Part shown: piece after piece, positions 45,210 to 54,717 of the stretch | Position numbering within the stretch: position 1 is the stretch's first letter | How the letters are laid out: the number at the start of each line of letters is the position of its first letter | From: Meinhardsimonia xiamenensis | GTDB taxonomy: Bacteria > Pseudomonadota > Alphaproteobacteria > Rhodobacterales > Rhodobacteraceae | Direction: 5' to 3' | DNA: 64,000 nt | NCBI RefSeq assembly: GCF_900102905.1 | Contig: NZ_FNFV01000004.1 | Span: 124,001-188,000 of the forward strand | Program-made: the position numbers and the translations under genes | Notes under the pieces: generated by a model | What the model was told of the DNA's origin: nothing | Database searches by the model: none | Seen by the model: only the letters and a program-made list of their open reading frames with translations

Positions 45210-45797
45210 CTATTGGCCAAGCGCCCGGCGGTAGGCGGGGCGGGAGAACATGCGCGCCAGATACGCCTCGAAGGCAGCATTGTCGACAGGAAACTTCGCC
45301 GCCTTTGCCCAGCTGCCGCAATGGGCCGCGATGATGTCGGGCACGGTCATCTTCTCGCCCATGAGAAACGGCCCCTCGCCCAGCCGCTCGACGAATCGTT
45401 CCACGCTGGTCTCGAACTCCCATTTCAGGCTGTCCTTGACCTCGGGCACGCGCCAGTCCTCCGGCAGCACGAAGCTGTGGCGCGCGGCCGTCCACAGAAG
45501 CGCGTCGAACTCGTCGAGGAGAAAATGGGTATGCCCGTCCTGACGGGCGCGCTGGAGCGTGCCGGCGGGAAAGGTGAGCGCGCCGTGCCGGTCGGCGAGA
45601 TACTGCATGATTGCCGTCGAATCGGTCAGCGCCTCGCCCTCGACCAGCATCACCGGCACCTTGCCCGCCGGATAATGGGCGCGCACCTCTTCGGACTGCG
45701 GGGCGGCGGGCATGTGCTCGTAAGGCGCACCCAGCTCCTCGAGCATCCACAGAACCCGCAGCGTGCGGCTGCGGCGGTTTCCGATCACGGTGTACAT
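45210..45797 (-). CDS. Glutathione S-transferase family protein
   Basis: This 195-residue protein has an N-terminal thioredoxin-like domain (YTVIGNRRSRTLRVLWMLEE) with the cis-Pro glutathione-binding segment GKVPVMLVEGEALTDSTAIM (about 47-66). The C-terminal helical domain has KMTVPDIIAAHCGSWA. An RSRT serine or the N-terminal Tyr could be the thiol-activating residue, so the class is unclear. GGGAGGGGACGCCA before the ATG at 45797 fixes the start. It is co-directional with the Xi-class enzyme downstream. Confidence 0.9.
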   Translation of the reverse strand: MYTVIGNRRSRTLRVLWMLEELGAPYEHMPAAPQSEEVRAHYPAGKVPVMLVEGEALTDSTAIMQYLADRHGALTFPAGTLQRARQDGHTHFLLDEFDALLWTAARHSFVLPEDWRVPEVKDSLKWEFETSVERFVERLGEGPFLMGEKMTVPDIIAAHCGSWAKAAKFPVDNAAFEAYLARMFSRPAYRRALGQ

Positions 45798-45864
45798 TGG
45801 CGTCCCCTCCCGCATCCCATGGCGATATGAGCGCATGGGGGCATGAATGACCAGCGCCCGCGCC

Positions 45865-46893
45865 TCATCGCCGGCGGTTCATCATCGCCAGCCGAATCAG
45901 GGCCCGCTCCACAAGCGCCATCTGCGGGGCGTGCTGGCCGGCCGAGCGCAGCTCAAGGTCGGTGTCGATGAGCAGTTGCAACGCCCGCGCCGCGCGCTCC
46001 GCTCCCCAGCCCTGGGCCTGCCGCAACAGCCTGTCGCGCCGCGGCCCGTAGACGGGCGGGCGCAACCGCCCCACGCCCTCGGCCGCGCCGTCGGGGTGGC
46101 TGGCCACCGCAAGCAGGCTGCGGAAGTGGCGCGTGGCCCCGATGAGCACCGTTGCCGGGGCCACACCCTGCCCGGCGAGGCGCTGCATCATGAGCCCGAC
46201 ATCGGCGGCCCGCCCCTCCGCGACGGCGGTGATGAGCGCGTCGAGATGCGCCTCGACGGTCAGCGGCGCGACCGCCTCCACATCTTCAACCGTGACCGGC
46301 CCCGGAGGGTCGAGCTTGTAGAGGGCGAGCTTTTCGACCGTCTGGCGGAAGTCGCCGGGGTCGAGTGCACGCGAGAGGTGCACGAGGGCTTCCATCGCCT
46401 CCGCCGTGACCTCGCCAACGCCCGCCGCGGCAAGCGCGGCCTCGATCTCGGCGCGCGAGGGCGGATCGTCATAGATGCCGATGGCGAAGGCGTGGCGCGC
46501 GCCCTCGAAGAGCTTGCGCAGGGGCGAGCGCGGCGCGAGCTGGCCAGCGGTGACCACGAGCTGGGCATCTCCCGGCTGCCAGGCCTCGAGCGCAGCGGCG
46601 ATGGCCGGAGCGGCGGCATCGCCCGCGCCTTCCACATGCACCACGCGCGGGCCAGCGAAGAAGCCTTGTGCCTTCATCGCGTCGGCAAGCGCCGCCGGGT
46701 CACGCCGCAGGTCGGCGCCCTCGATGCGCTCAAGCCGCATCTCCGCCTCGCCCTCGGGGCCGATGAGCGCCGCAATCACCTGCTCCCGACGCAGCGCCAC
46801 CCGCATCGCATCGGCGCCGTAGAGAAGCACGCCCGCGGCCTCCCGGGAGGGTTTGGCGAAAAAGGCCTGCGCGTCGCGGCCGGTGAGCTTCAT
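45865..46893 (-). CDS. holA: DNA polymerase III subunit delta
   Basis: This 342-residue clamp-loader subunit opens the beta clamp during replication. The N-terminal AAA+-like domain starts MKLTGRDAQAFFAKPSREAAGVLLYGADAMR, a typical alphaproteobacterial HolA start, here read as two adjacent segments. The central region has the EMRLERIEGADLRRDPAALA stretch and an LLVTA-like strand (QLVVTAG). The C-terminal collar domain ends with LELRSAGQHAPQMALVERAL. It follows lptE by 7 bp in the leuS-lptE-holA unit, an order conserved in alphaproteobacteria. Confidence 0.93.
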   Translation of the reverse strand: MKLTGRDAQAFFAKPSREAAGVLLYGADAMRVALRREQVIAALIGPEGEAEMRLERIEGADLRRDPAALADAMKAQGFFAGPRVVHVEGAGDAAAPAIAAALEAWQPGDAQLVVTAGQLAPRSPLRKLFEGARHAFAIGIYDDPPSRAEIEAALAAAGVGEVTAEAMEALVHLSRALDPGDFRQTVEKLALYKLDPPGPVTVEDVEAVAPLTVEAHLDALITAVAEGRAADVGLMMQRLAGQGVAPATVLIGATRHFRSLLAVASHPDGAAEGVGRLRPPVYGPRRDRLLRQAQGWGAERAARALQLLIDTDLELRSAGQHAPQMALVERALIRLAMMNRRR

Positions 46894-46900
46894 CGTCGCA

Positions 46901-47386
46901 TCACAGTGGCGCGGTCAGAAGGCGCGCCACCAGCTTGTCGGCCAGAATGGTGATCAGCCGCTCGCGCGCACCCGTAGCGGCCGCATCATCGGCGATGGCG
47001 GCGGCGGTCGTGGAGTAGGCGGTGAAACTCTCCACCTCGCCGCTGTCGAGCGTCTCGCCCGTCGCGGCGTCGCGCAGCGTGTAGCTGAGCTTGCCCACCA
47101 GATGATAGCGCGTGGTGCTGGCGGAGCTGTTGATGCCAAGGCCGCTTGAGGAAATCGACAGGCTGTAGCTGAGCCGGTAGCGCGGGTTGCGCGGCACGCC
47201 CAGGCGCCGCTCCAGTGCCTCGACAAGGAGGAAACCGTCGCGGTTGGTCGGGTCATCCGCCTTGACCTGGCCTTCGAGCGCCGTGCCCTTGCCCCCCGGT
47301 GCGTAGGCAGGACGGAAGCCGCAGCCGGCGGCAAGCGCCAGCGCGGCGAGCCCGGCAAGGGCGCGGCGGCGATCAAACCACGACAT
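46901..47386 (-). CDS. lptE: LPS-assembly lipoprotein LptE
   Basis: This 161-residue lipoprotein has a signal peptide with lipobox LAAGC (Cys22) followed by [15 protein letters not shown], the conserved GFxPxY start of mature LptE. The rest forms the small alpha/beta fold, with [19 protein letters not shown] and [18 protein letters not shown], ending in a helix ([15 protein letters not shown]). LptE plugs the LptD barrel that inserts LPS in the outer membrane. Its start overlaps the leuS 3' end by 14 bp, and holA starts 7 bp downstream. Confidence 0.92.
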   Translation of the reverse strand: MSWFDRRRALAGLAALALAAGCGFRPAYAPGGKGTALEGQVKADDPTNRDGFLLVEALERRLGVPRNPRYRLSYSLSISSSGLGINSSASTTRYHLVGKLSYTLRDAATGETLDSGEVESFTAYSTTAAAIADDAAATGARERLITILADKLVARLLTAPL

Positions 47387-49934
47387 TCACGATCCGTCCC
47401 GGAACCACGATCAGCTTCTTCGGCGCTCCACCCTGAAGCGCCCTCTGCACAGCCTCGTCTTGAAGCACGCGCTTTTCAACCTCCTCGCGAGGCAAATCCT
47501 TGGGCACGACGATTTCCGAGCGCCGCTTGCCGTTGATCTGGATGGGCAGCGTCACCGTGTCCTCGACCAGCATGGCCGGGTCGGCCTTGGGCCAGGGCGC
47601 CTCGGCGATCAGCCCCTCACCGCCCAGCATCTGCCAGACCTCCTCGGCCAGATGCGGGGTCATCGGCGCCATGAGCTGGGCCAGCGTGCGCATCGCCTCG
47701 CGCTTGGCCTCCGCCCCCGCCTTCGAACGCGCAAGCGTGTTGGTGAAGGCGTAGAGCCGGGCGATGGCGGCGTTGAAGCCGAAGCTTTCCACCCCCATGG
47801 TCACGTCATGGATGGTGCGGTGCATGGCGCGGCGCAGCTCCTCGTCGGCCTCTGGCGAGCCCGCCTCGGATGAGGCGGCGATCTCCGCCGCCAGCCGGTG
47901 CACCCGCGCCAGATGCTTGTGCGCGGCCTCCGCACCTGCGGCCGTCCATTCCACGTCGCGCTCGGGAGGGCTGTCGGAGAGGACGAACCAGCGCGCGGTG
48001 TCGGCGCCGTATTGCGCGATGATCGCCTCGGGGTCGACGACGTTCTTCTTCGATTTCGACATCTTGGCCGAAGGGATCACCTCCACCGGCTCGCCGGTGG
48101 CCTTCAGCCGCGCGCCGGCCTCGGTCTTCTCCACCTCCTCGGGCAGGTGGTACACGGGCCGGCCGCGCTCGTCGCGCGTCATGTAGATCTCATGCGTGAC
48201 CATGCCTTGCGTGAAGAGCGCCTCGAAGGGCTCCTTCGACTTCGCCGGCAGATGGCCGCAAATGTGCATGGCGCGGGCGAAGAAGCGCGAATAGAGAAGG
48301 TGCAGGATCGCGTGTTCGATGCCGCCGATGTACTGGTCAACGTTCATCCAGTAATCGACATCCTCGGGCACCGTCGGCGTCTTCGCCCAGGGGTTGGTGA
48401 AGCGCGCGTAATACCACGAGGAGTCAACAAAGGTATCCATCGTGTCGGTCTCGCGCTTTGCCGGCGCGCCGCATCGGGGGCAGGGCACGTCGCGCCATGT
48501 CGGGTGACGGTCGAGCGGGTTGCCGGGGCGGTCGAAGGTCACGTCATCGGGCAGCAGAACCGGCAGGTTCTCCTTCTTCTCCGGCACGGTGCCGCAGGCC
48601 TCGCAATGCACCACCGGGATCGGGCAGCCCCAGTAGCGCTGGCGGCTGATCCCCCAGTCGCGCAGGCGGTACTTGGTCACGCCCTGACCAATGCCGTGCT
48701 TCTCGCAGAAGCGGATGGCGGCCTCGATCGCCTCCTCGCCGGTGGCGATCTCGGGCCAGGCGAAGTTCTTGAGCCAGCGCACCTTTTCCGTCTTGGGCGG
48801 GACGAAGGCGGCATCCTTCACCGGCTCGCCCCCCTCGAGGGCAACGAACGTGTCGATCACCGGCAGGCCGTATTTGCGGGCGAAGTCGAGGTCGCGCTGG
48901 TCATGGGCGGGGCAGCCGAAGATGGCGCCGGTGCCATAGTCCATCAGCACGAAATTGGCGATCCAGACGGGCAGCTCCCAGTTCTCGTCGAAGGGATGGC
49001 GGACGCGCAGCCCCGTGTCGATGCCCTTCTTCTCGGCGCGCTCGATCTCCTCTTCCGAGGTGCCGAGGCGGCGAGCCTCGGCGTTGAAGGTGGCGATCTC
49101 GGGGTTCTCGCGCTCGAGCACCTTTGCCAGCGGATGGTCAGGCGAGATGGCCACGAAGCTTGCGCCCATCAGCGTGTCGGGCCGGGTGGTGTAAACCTCG
49201 ATGCGGTCATGGCCGTGCGGGCCGTTCACGAGCGAGAAGGCAAATTGCAGCCCGCGGCTCTTGCCGATCCAGTTTCGCTGCATCGTCTTGACCTTCTCGG
49301 GCCAGTTGTCGAGCGAATCGAGCGCCTCGAGAAGCTCCTCGGCGAAGTCGGAGATGCGGAAGAACCACTGCGTGAGCTCCCGCCGCTCCACGGGCGCGCC
49401 CGAGCGCCAGCCCTTGCCGTCGATCACCTGCTCGTTGGCAAGCACGGTCATGTCGACCGGGTCCCAGTTGACCACTGCCGCCTTGCGGTAGACGAGCCCC
49501 TTTTCCATGAAGTCGATGAACATCGCCTGCTGCTGGCCGTAATAGTCGGGATCGCAGGTGGCGAATTCGCGCGTCCAGTCGATGGAAAGGCCCAAAGGCT
49601 TCATCTGCCCGCGCATGGTGGCGATGTTGGAATAGGTCCAGTCCTTGGGGTGGCCGCCACGCTCCATCGCCGCGTTCTCGGCGGGCATGCCGAAGGCGTC
49701 CCAGCCCATGGGGTGCAGCACGTTGAAGCCGGTGGCCTTCTTGTAGCGCGCCACCACGTCGCCCATGGTGTAGTTGCGCACATGGCCCATGTGGATGCGC
49801 CCCGAGGGGTAGGGGAACATCTCGAGCACGTAATACTTGGGCCGGCTCTCGTCGCGCCGGGCAATGAAGGTTTCGGCCTCTTCCCAGGCCTTTTGCCACT
49901 TCGGTTCGATCGCGGCGGGATCGTAACGCGACAT
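47373..49934 (-). CDS. leuS: Leucine--tRNA ligase
   Basis: This 853-residue class I synthetase has the HIGH motif as HMGH (48-51) in [15 protein letters not shown] and KMSKS at 624-628 in [14 protein letters not shown]. The CP1 editing domain lies between them, with [20 protein letters not shown], and zinc-ribbon cysteines lie in [10 protein letters not shown] and CPRCGAP. The C-terminal domain ends [12 protein letters not shown]. The length matches bacterial LeuRS. It heads the leuS-lptE-holA unit and is itself 79 bp downstream of a DUF3576 lipoprotein gene. A 719-codon plus-strand frame here is an antisense shadow. Confidence 0.97.
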   Translation of the reverse strand: MSRYDPAAIEPKWQKAWEEAETFIARRDESRPKYYVLEMFPYPSGRIHMGHVRNYTMGDVVARYKKATGFNVLHPMGWDAFGMPAENAAMERGGHPKDWTYSNIATMRGQMKPLGLSIDWTREFATCDPDYYGQQQAMFIDFMEKGLVYRKAAVVNWDPVDMTVLANEQVIDGKGWRSGAPVERRELTQWFFRISDFAEELLEALDSLDNWPEKVKTMQRNWIGKSRGLQFAFSLVNGPHGHDRIEVYTTRPDTLMGASFVAISPDHPLAKVLERENPEIATFNAEARRLGTSEEEIERAEKKGIDTGLRVRHPFDENWELPVWIANFVLMDYGTGAIFGCPAHDQRDLDFARKYGLPVIDTFVALEGGEPVKDAAFVPPKTEKVRWLKNFAWPEIATGEEAIEAAIRFCEKHGIGQGVTKYRLRDWGISRQRYWGCPIPVVHCEACGTVPEKKENLPVLLPDDVTFDRPGNPLDRHPTWRDVPCPRCGAPAKRETDTMDTFVDSSWYYARFTNPWAKTPTVPEDVDYWMNVDQYIGGIEHAILHLLYSRFFARAMHICGHLPAKSKEPFEALFTQGMVTHEIYMTRDERGRPVYHLPEEVEKTEAGARLKATGEPVEVIPSAKMSKSKKNVVDPEAIIAQYGADTARWFVLSDSPPERDVEWTAAGAEAAHKHLARVHRLAAEIAASSEAGSPEADEELRRAMHRTIHDVTMGVESFGFNAAIARLYAFTNTLARSKAGAEAKREAMRTLAQLMAPMTPHLAEEVWQMLGGEGLIAEAPWPKADPAMLVEDTVTLPIQINGKRRSEIVVPKDLPREEVEKRVLQDEAVQRALQGGAPKKLIVVPGRIVNVVV

Positions 49935-50013
49935 CTGCGCCTTCCTCCGGACATGACAACGCCGGGCGGCGTGATACTGTGGCCGCGCGGGCGCGTCCAG
50001 CGGCGCGGGAGAT

Positions 50014-50508
50014 TCAGAGCTTGCTGTCGGCCACGCGAAGCTGGCGGGCGCGGGTGAGGATGGCGTCCTCCACCGCGCGCACCGTATCGGGGCTCACGGG
50101 GCCCGAGCGGGTCATCAGCGAAACCTGCAGCGAGCGGGCGTCAAGCGCCGGGTCGCGCACGTAGATGATGGCGCGGTACGGCCGCCCGCCGCCCGGCGGC
50201 GTGCCGTAGCCGGTGACGATCACGCCCGAGAACGGGTCCACCGCCTCGATCGGCAGGAAGGAGAGCACGTCGAGCGCGGCGTTCCAGATGTAGCGGTTGA
50301 CCTCGACGGTGGTGTTGGGGTCGTCCTGGTCGGTGAAGAGATCCCAGATCGTCTCGCGGTCCTGCTCCTCGCCGGTGGCGGTGGCGTCGCCGCCCACGCG
50401 CAGCTTGAAGAAGTCGCCGCGGCCCTGCCCGGAGCAGCCGGCAAGCCCGAGCGCGGCGGCCAGCATAAGCGGCATGAAGAGATGGTGTATCGAGGATCGA
50501 GTCTCCAC
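50014..50508 (-). CDS. DUF3576 lipoprotein
   Basis: This 164-residue lipoprotein has a signal peptide ([14 protein letters not shown], lipobox LAGC, Cys25 with the GTG start). The DUF3576 core includes [40 protein letters not shown] and [12 protein letters not shown]. The family is restricted to alphaproteobacteria and its function is unknown; envelope location is the only safe statement. The start is uncertain: the GTG at 50508 follows GGGGGGCGCCC, while the ATG at 50475 lacks a ribosome-binding site. It is upstream of leuS on the same strand, the usual neighbourhood for this family. Confidence 0.85.
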   Translation of the reverse strand: METRSSIHHLFMPLMLAAALGLAGCSGQGRGDFFKLRVGGDATATGEEQDRETIWDLFTDQDDPNTTVEVNRYIWNAALDVLSFLPIEAVDPFSGVIVTGYGTPPGGGRPYRAIIYVRDPALDARSLQVSLMTRSGPVSPDTVRAVEDAILTRARQLRVADSKL

Positions 50509-50778
50509 GGGCGCCCCCCAACAGCCTGTTCCGGCCTCCGGTCTTTCAGGGTGTAACCCGCGCGCGGGGGGCAAACAAGGCGTTATCTATGGCGGCTTTC
50601 CGCCGAAATGCCGCCCCGCTGCCGCCCCACTGTGGCATGGCTGCATCAATCGCGCGGGCATCTCGGGCCGAGGGCGGGGGCGTTCTTGCATTCCCCGGCG
50701 GCTGGCGCGACATACCGCACATACTCAAGTCGGAACCACCGGGTTGAGGTGCTTCTTTTAACGAGATGAGGGAAAACC

Positions 50779-51738
50779 ATGAAAAAGGTTCTCTTTGCGA
50801 CGACGGCGCTGGTGGCTTCCGCCGGCTTCGCCTCCGCCGAGATCGCGCTGTCGGGCTCCGGTGAGATCGGTGTGTTCGGCGGTGATGCTTTGGCCGGCGC
50901 GCCGTACACCGGCAACCTGCAGTTCCACACCGATGTGGACGTGACCTTCAAGATGTCCGGCCAGACCGACGGCGGCATCGAGTTCGGTGCGGTGGTCGAT
51001 CTTGACGAGAACAGCGCATTTGATCCGGAGACGCAGGGCGGCGAATACCTCTATGTGAAGGGCGCCTTCGGCACCCTGACCATGGGCGACACCGACGGCG
51101 CCTACGACTTCGCGCTGACCGAGGTCAACCTCGCCGGCGGTTCGCTCATGGACGACGAGACCGAGCACGGCGGTTTTAACGGCAACGCGGGCCTCGACGG
51201 CTTGTTGGGCTTGGGCGACGGTCAGATCGCGCGTTACGACTACGCCTTCGGGGACTTTGCCTTTGCTCTGTCGGTCGAACTGGATGACACCGGCGTCTCT
51301 TACGATCCGATTTTCGGTGTCGGCGCCAAGTACTCGGCCTCGATGGGCGACATGACCGTTGGCTTCGGCATCGGTTATCAGACGGTATCTTATCCGGGCG
51401 GCGACACGAGCATCATCGGCGCTAGCGTTAACGCGGATTTCGGCAATGGCTTCCAAGCGGCGGTGAACTACTCCGATCTGTCTTCGACGCCCACGAGTCC
51501 GCTCGATTATACCCACTGGGGAGTCGGCGTTGCCTACGAGATGGACGCGTGGACCTTTGCCGCGAACTACGGCACCTACGACCGGGTGCTCGTCGGTGCT
51601 GATGCCGAAGGTTTCGGCGTTGTCGTGAACTACGACCTCGGCGGCGGCGCGGTCATCCAGGCCGGCTACGGCAACACCAGCCCGGAAGTTGGCACCAGCT
51701 ACGACACCTACTCCTTCGGTCTGTCGATGTCCTTCTGA
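50779..51738 (+). CDS. Outer-membrane porin (Rhodobacter type)
   Basis: This 319-residue general-diffusion porin has a signal peptide MKKVLFATTALVASAGFASA (cut after A20). The mature protein begins EIALSGSGEIGVF and is made of alternating amphipathic beta strands, ending in the aromatic YSFGLSMSF required for BAM recognition. The DLDENSAFDPETQGGEYLYV and FGTLTMGDTDGAYDFAL segments match the alphaproteobacterial porin family. GATGAGGGA precedes the ATG. Codon use is less GC-biased than in its neighbours, consistent with strong expression. A strong terminator follows, so it is probably monocistronic. Confidence 0.92.
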   Translation: MKKVLFATTALVASAGFASAEIALSGSGEIGVFGGDALAGAPYTGNLQFHTDVDVTFKMSGQTDGGIEFGAVVDLDENSAFDPETQGGEYLYVKGAFGTLTMGDTDGAYDFALTEVNLAGGSLMDDETEHGGFNGNAGLDGLLGLGDGQIARYDYAFGDFAFALSVELDDTGVSYDPIFGVGAKYSASMGDMTVGFGIGYQTVSYPGGDTSIIGASVNADFGNGFQAAVNYSDLSSTPTSPLDYTHWGVGVAYEMDAWTFAANYGTYDRVLVGADAEGFGVVVNYDLGGGAVIQAGYGNTSPEVGTSYDTYSFGLSMSF

Positions 51739-51763
51739 TCCGGCCGGATCAACGGACCACGGG

Positions 51764-51795
51764 AAGAGCGGGCCCTGCGCCCGCTCTTTTCGTTT
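51764..51795 (+). terminator. Rho-independent terminator of the porin gene
   Basis: A perfect 10-bp stem AAGAGCGGGC (51764-51773) and GCCCGCTCTT (51779-51788), with a 5-base loop, is followed by TTCGTTT. It begins 26 bp after the porin stop. The A-rich 5' side also makes it weakly usable in reverse. Confidence 0.9.
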
Positions 51796-51847
51796 GCCCC
51801 GTGCTGCGCTAAGCCGCGGGGCAGCGCTTACCCGCGAAGGAAGGCCC

Positions 51848-54013
51848 ATGCTGCCGCTCAACCCCGCGCGCATCCCCGCGCTTTACAGGGAAGCTGTGAA
51901 TCACCTCGCCGCCGGCCGCAGGGCCGAGGCACGGGCGCTTCTCGAGCGGATCCTCGCGGTGAACCCCAGGTTCGCCGAGGCGCAGTTTCAGCTGGGCCGC
52001 GTGGCGCTGGCCGAAGGCAAGCCGGACGAGGCCTGCGCCGCCTTCGCCCGCGCCGCGGCGCTGAAGCCGGACGAGGCGGCGATCTGGCGGTCATGGGCCG
52101 AGGCCGCGGCGAAGGGCGGGGCGGCGGCCTCGGCCGAACTCCTGCGCGCGGCGCGCAAGGCGCGCCTGCCCGAGCCGCTCATGCGCCAGGTGGAAGCCGC
52201 CCTTGCCCCCCCGGCGCGCCCTCGCCCCTCCACCGGTGGCGCCCCGCCCGAGGCGCTGAAGGCGATTGTCGCGGCGCTCGAGAAGGACCGCTTTGCCGAG
52301 GCGGCGGCGAAGGCGCGCGCCCTTCTCGCCCGATATCCCAGCTCTGCGCCCGCTCATGCCATGCTGGCGGCAGCGGAAGGCGGGCTTGGGCGCTTGGAGG
52401 CCGCCGAGGCGGCGCATCGCAAGGCCATTGCGCTGGCGCCCGACTATGCCGAAGGGCGCGCGAATTTCGGCCGCTTTCTCGTGGAGCGCGGACGGCTCGA
52501 GGAGGGGATCGCCGAGTTGCGCGAGGCGATTCGCCTGAGCCCCCGCCTTGGCCTTGCCTGGGGTCACCTCGCGCTCGCGCTGGAGCGCATGGGCAAGACC
52601 GACGCCGCCGCCGAGGCCGCGAAGCGCGCGCTGGCCCTCGGGGCGGACGGGGCGGAGACGCGGCTTGTTCTCGCCCGGTGCCAGATGGCGCAGGCTGAGC
52701 CCGAACCCGCGCTCAAGACCCTTGCGCCGCTTCTGAGCGCAAAGGCGCCGCCGCTCGAGGCGCTTCTTCTGCGGGCCGAGGCTCTCGCCCTTCTCGACCG
52801 CACGGATGAGGCGATCGCCGCCTGTGACGCGGCCATCGGGGCGGCGCCCGACAGCCCCGCCCCGCTTGCCGAGAAGGCGCGGCTCATGCAGCGGCTCGGC
52901 CGCTTCGACGAGGCCGAGGCGCTCTTCCGTGCCGCCATCGCCAAGGCGCCCGAGGACGGGCGGGCCTTTCGCATCTTCATGGCCAGCCACCGCGCCACGG
53001 CGGACGATCCGCTGATCGCCGAGATGGAACGGCGCTGGGAAGACCCGGCGATCACCGGCATGAACCGCGCCGAATTCGGCTTCGCGCTTGCCAAGGCGAT
53101 GGAGGACATCGGCGCCCACGACAAGGTTTTCACCTATCTGCGCCCGGCAAACGCGATCATCCGCGCGCGCTACCCCTTCGACCGCGAGGCGCTGAGGCGC
53201 GATCTTGACGCGATCATGGAGGCCTGCGCGGCGCTCGATTTCTCGCCGCGCGAGATCGAGGGTGCGAGCGACTATGCGCCGATCTTCGTGGCCGGTCTGC
53301 CCCGTTCGGGCACGACGCTGGTCGAATCGATTCTCGCCGCGCACAGCGCCGTGACGGCGGGGGGCGAGCTGGGGCTTGGGCGGGGAGCGGCGGCGCGGCT
53401 CGTCTTCGGCACCGGGGGCAAGGCGACCGCGCCTCTGACCGAGGCCGCCATTGCCGCCGCCGGCCGCGAGGCCGAGGCGGCGATGCGCGCGCGCTTCCCC
53501 GCGGCGCTGCGGCTCACCGACAAGTCGGTGCAGACGCACAATTTTCTCGGCCTGATCCGGCTGATGCTGCCGCGTGCCGCGCTGGTGGTGGTCGAGCGCG
53601 ACCCGCGCGATTCGCTTCTGTCGATGTATCGCAACCTCTTCGCGTTCGGCCGGCACCGCTACGCCTATGACCTTGACGACCTGGCCTTTTACTGGCGCGA
53701 ATACCGCCGCATCATGCGCTTCTGGCGCGAGCGCATGCCGGGCGGCTATCACGTCGTCCGCTACGAGGATCTCGTTGCCGACCCGGAGGCGCAGGCCCGC
53801 GCGCTGATCGCCGCCTGCGGGCTTGAGTGGGAGGACGCCTGCCTTGACTTCCACAAGACCAAGCGCCGGGTGGACACGCTGAGCCTTCACCAGGTGCGCC
53901 AGCCGATCTATCGAAGCTCCATGAAGGCTTGGGAGCGTTACGCGGACGAGATCGCGCCGCTTCTGGAGGCGATCGAGGAGATCGAGGCGGAGGAGGCAGC
54001 GCATGGGCAGTGA
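51848..54013 (+). CDS. TPR-repeat sulfotransferase-domain fusion protein
   Basis: This 721-residue protein has N-terminal tetratricopeptide repeats (about 10-410; e.g. AEGRANFGRFLVERGRLEEG, LAWGHLALALERMGKTDAAA) joined to a sulfotransferase domain (about 475-710). The PAPS loop is GLPRSGTTLVESIL from residue 483, and the 3' motif ERDPRDSLLSMYR starts at 583. TPR-sulfotransferase fusions are common in alphaproteobacteria; the acceptor (protein tyrosine or glycan) is unknown. GAAGGAAGG precedes the ATG at 51848. The open frame starts earlier, inside the porin. It overlaps the yggS-type gene by 11 bp. Confidence 0.9.
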   Translation: MLPLNPARIPALYREAVNHLAAGRRAEARALLERILAVNPRFAEAQFQLGRVALAEGKPDEACAAFARAAALKPDEAAIWRSWAEAAAKGGAAASAELLRAARKARLPEPLMRQVEAALAPPARPRPSTGGAPPEALKAIVAALEKDRFAEAAAKARALLARYPSSAPAHAMLAAAEGGLGRLEAAEAAHRKAIALAPDYAEGRANFGRFLVERGRLEEGIAELREAIRLSPRLGLAWGHLALALERMGKTDAAAEAAKRALALGADGAETRLVLARCQMAQAEPEPALKTLAPLLSAKAPPLEALLLRAEALALLDRTDEAIAACDAAIGAAPDSPAPLAEKARLMQRLGRFDEAEALFRAAIAKAPEDGRAFRIFMASHRATADDPLIAEMERRWEDPAITGMNRAEFGFALAKAMEDIGAHDKVFTYLRPANAIIRARYPFDREALRRDLDAIMEACAALDFSPREIEGASDYAPIFVAGLPRSGTTLVESILAAHSAVTAGGELGLGRGAAARLVFGTGGKATAPLTEAAIAAAGREAEAAMRARFPAALRLTDKSVQTHNFLGLIRLMLPRAALVVVERDPRDSLLSMYRNLFAFGRHRYAYDLDDLAFYWREYRRIMRFWRERMPGGYHVVRYEDLVADPEAQARALIAACGLEWEDACLDFHKTKRRVDTLSLHQVRQPIYRSSMKAWERYADEIAPLLEAIEEIEAEEAAHGQ

Positions 54014-54668
54014 GACGGGGCTCAAGGCGATTCTCGAGCGGCTGCGCGCGGCCGAGCGCCGGGCTGGGCGGCCCGAAGGCTCGGTGACGCTCATCGCGGT
54101 GTCAAAGAAGCAGCCGCTCGAGCGGATCGAGGCGGTGCTTGAGGAAGGCCACCGCGTCTTCGGCGAGAACCGGGTGCAGGAGGCGGCCGGCAAGTGGCCC
54201 GCCTTCCGCGAGCGTTACGAAGACATCGAGCTGCACCTGATCGGCCCGTTGCAGACCAACAAGGTGCGGCAGGCCTTCCGCCTCTTCGACGCCATCCAGA
54301 CGGTCGATCGCCCCAAACTCGCCCGCACCATCGCCCGCATCGCCGAGGAGGAGGGCCGTTGCCCGCGGCTCTTCGTGCAGGTCAACACCGGGGCGGAGCC
54401 GCAGAAGGCCGGCGTGCTGCCGCAGGAGGCGGATGCCTTCATCGCCGAGTGCCGAGATCTGGGGCTCGTGATCGAGGGGCTCATGTGCATCCCGCCGGTG
54501 GATGAGGAGCCGAGCCTGCATTTCGCGCTTCTCGCCAAGATCGCCGCGCGCAACGGCATCACGGGGCTCTCGATGGGCATGAGCGCCGATTTCGAAAAGG
54601 CGGTGGCGTTTGGTGCCACCCATGTGCGGGTGGGCTCGGCCATCTTTGGCGAACGCATGGAGGGCTGA
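54003..54668 (+). CDS. YggS/PROSC-family pyridoxal phosphate homeostasis protein
   Basis: This 221-residue single-domain PLP-binding protein has the alanine racemase-like N-terminal barrel. The PLP lysine is K35 in LIAVSKKQPLE. VFGENRVQEAAGKW, LHLIGPLQTNKVRQA, FVQVNTGAEPQKAGV and GLSMGMSADFEKAVAFGATHV are family motifs, ending VRVGSAIFGER. It buffers PLP and affects amino-acid and keto-acid balance, without an established catalytic activity. Its start lies 11 bp inside the TPR-sulfotransferase gene. Confidence 0.95.
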   Translation: MGSETGLKAILERLRAAERRAGRPEGSVTLIAVSKKQPLERIEAVLEEGHRVFGENRVQEAAGKWPAFRERYEDIELHLIGPLQTNKVRQAFRLFDAIQTVDRPKLARTIARIAEEEGRCPRLFVQVNTGAEPQKAGVLPQEADAFIAECRDLGLVIEGLMCIPPVDEEPSLHFALLAKIAARNGITGLSMGMSADFEKAVAFGATHVRVGSAIFGERMEG

Positions 54669-54717
54669 GTGCCGCGCCACCTTGTGCCGCGCCCCGCCGC
54701 CCTCTACATCGGTGCCC

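Noticed and set aside
47898-50057. 719-codon plus-strand open frame across leuS
   Set aside because: It is antisense to leuS with all synthetase motifs intact on the minus strand; the product is compositionally biased.
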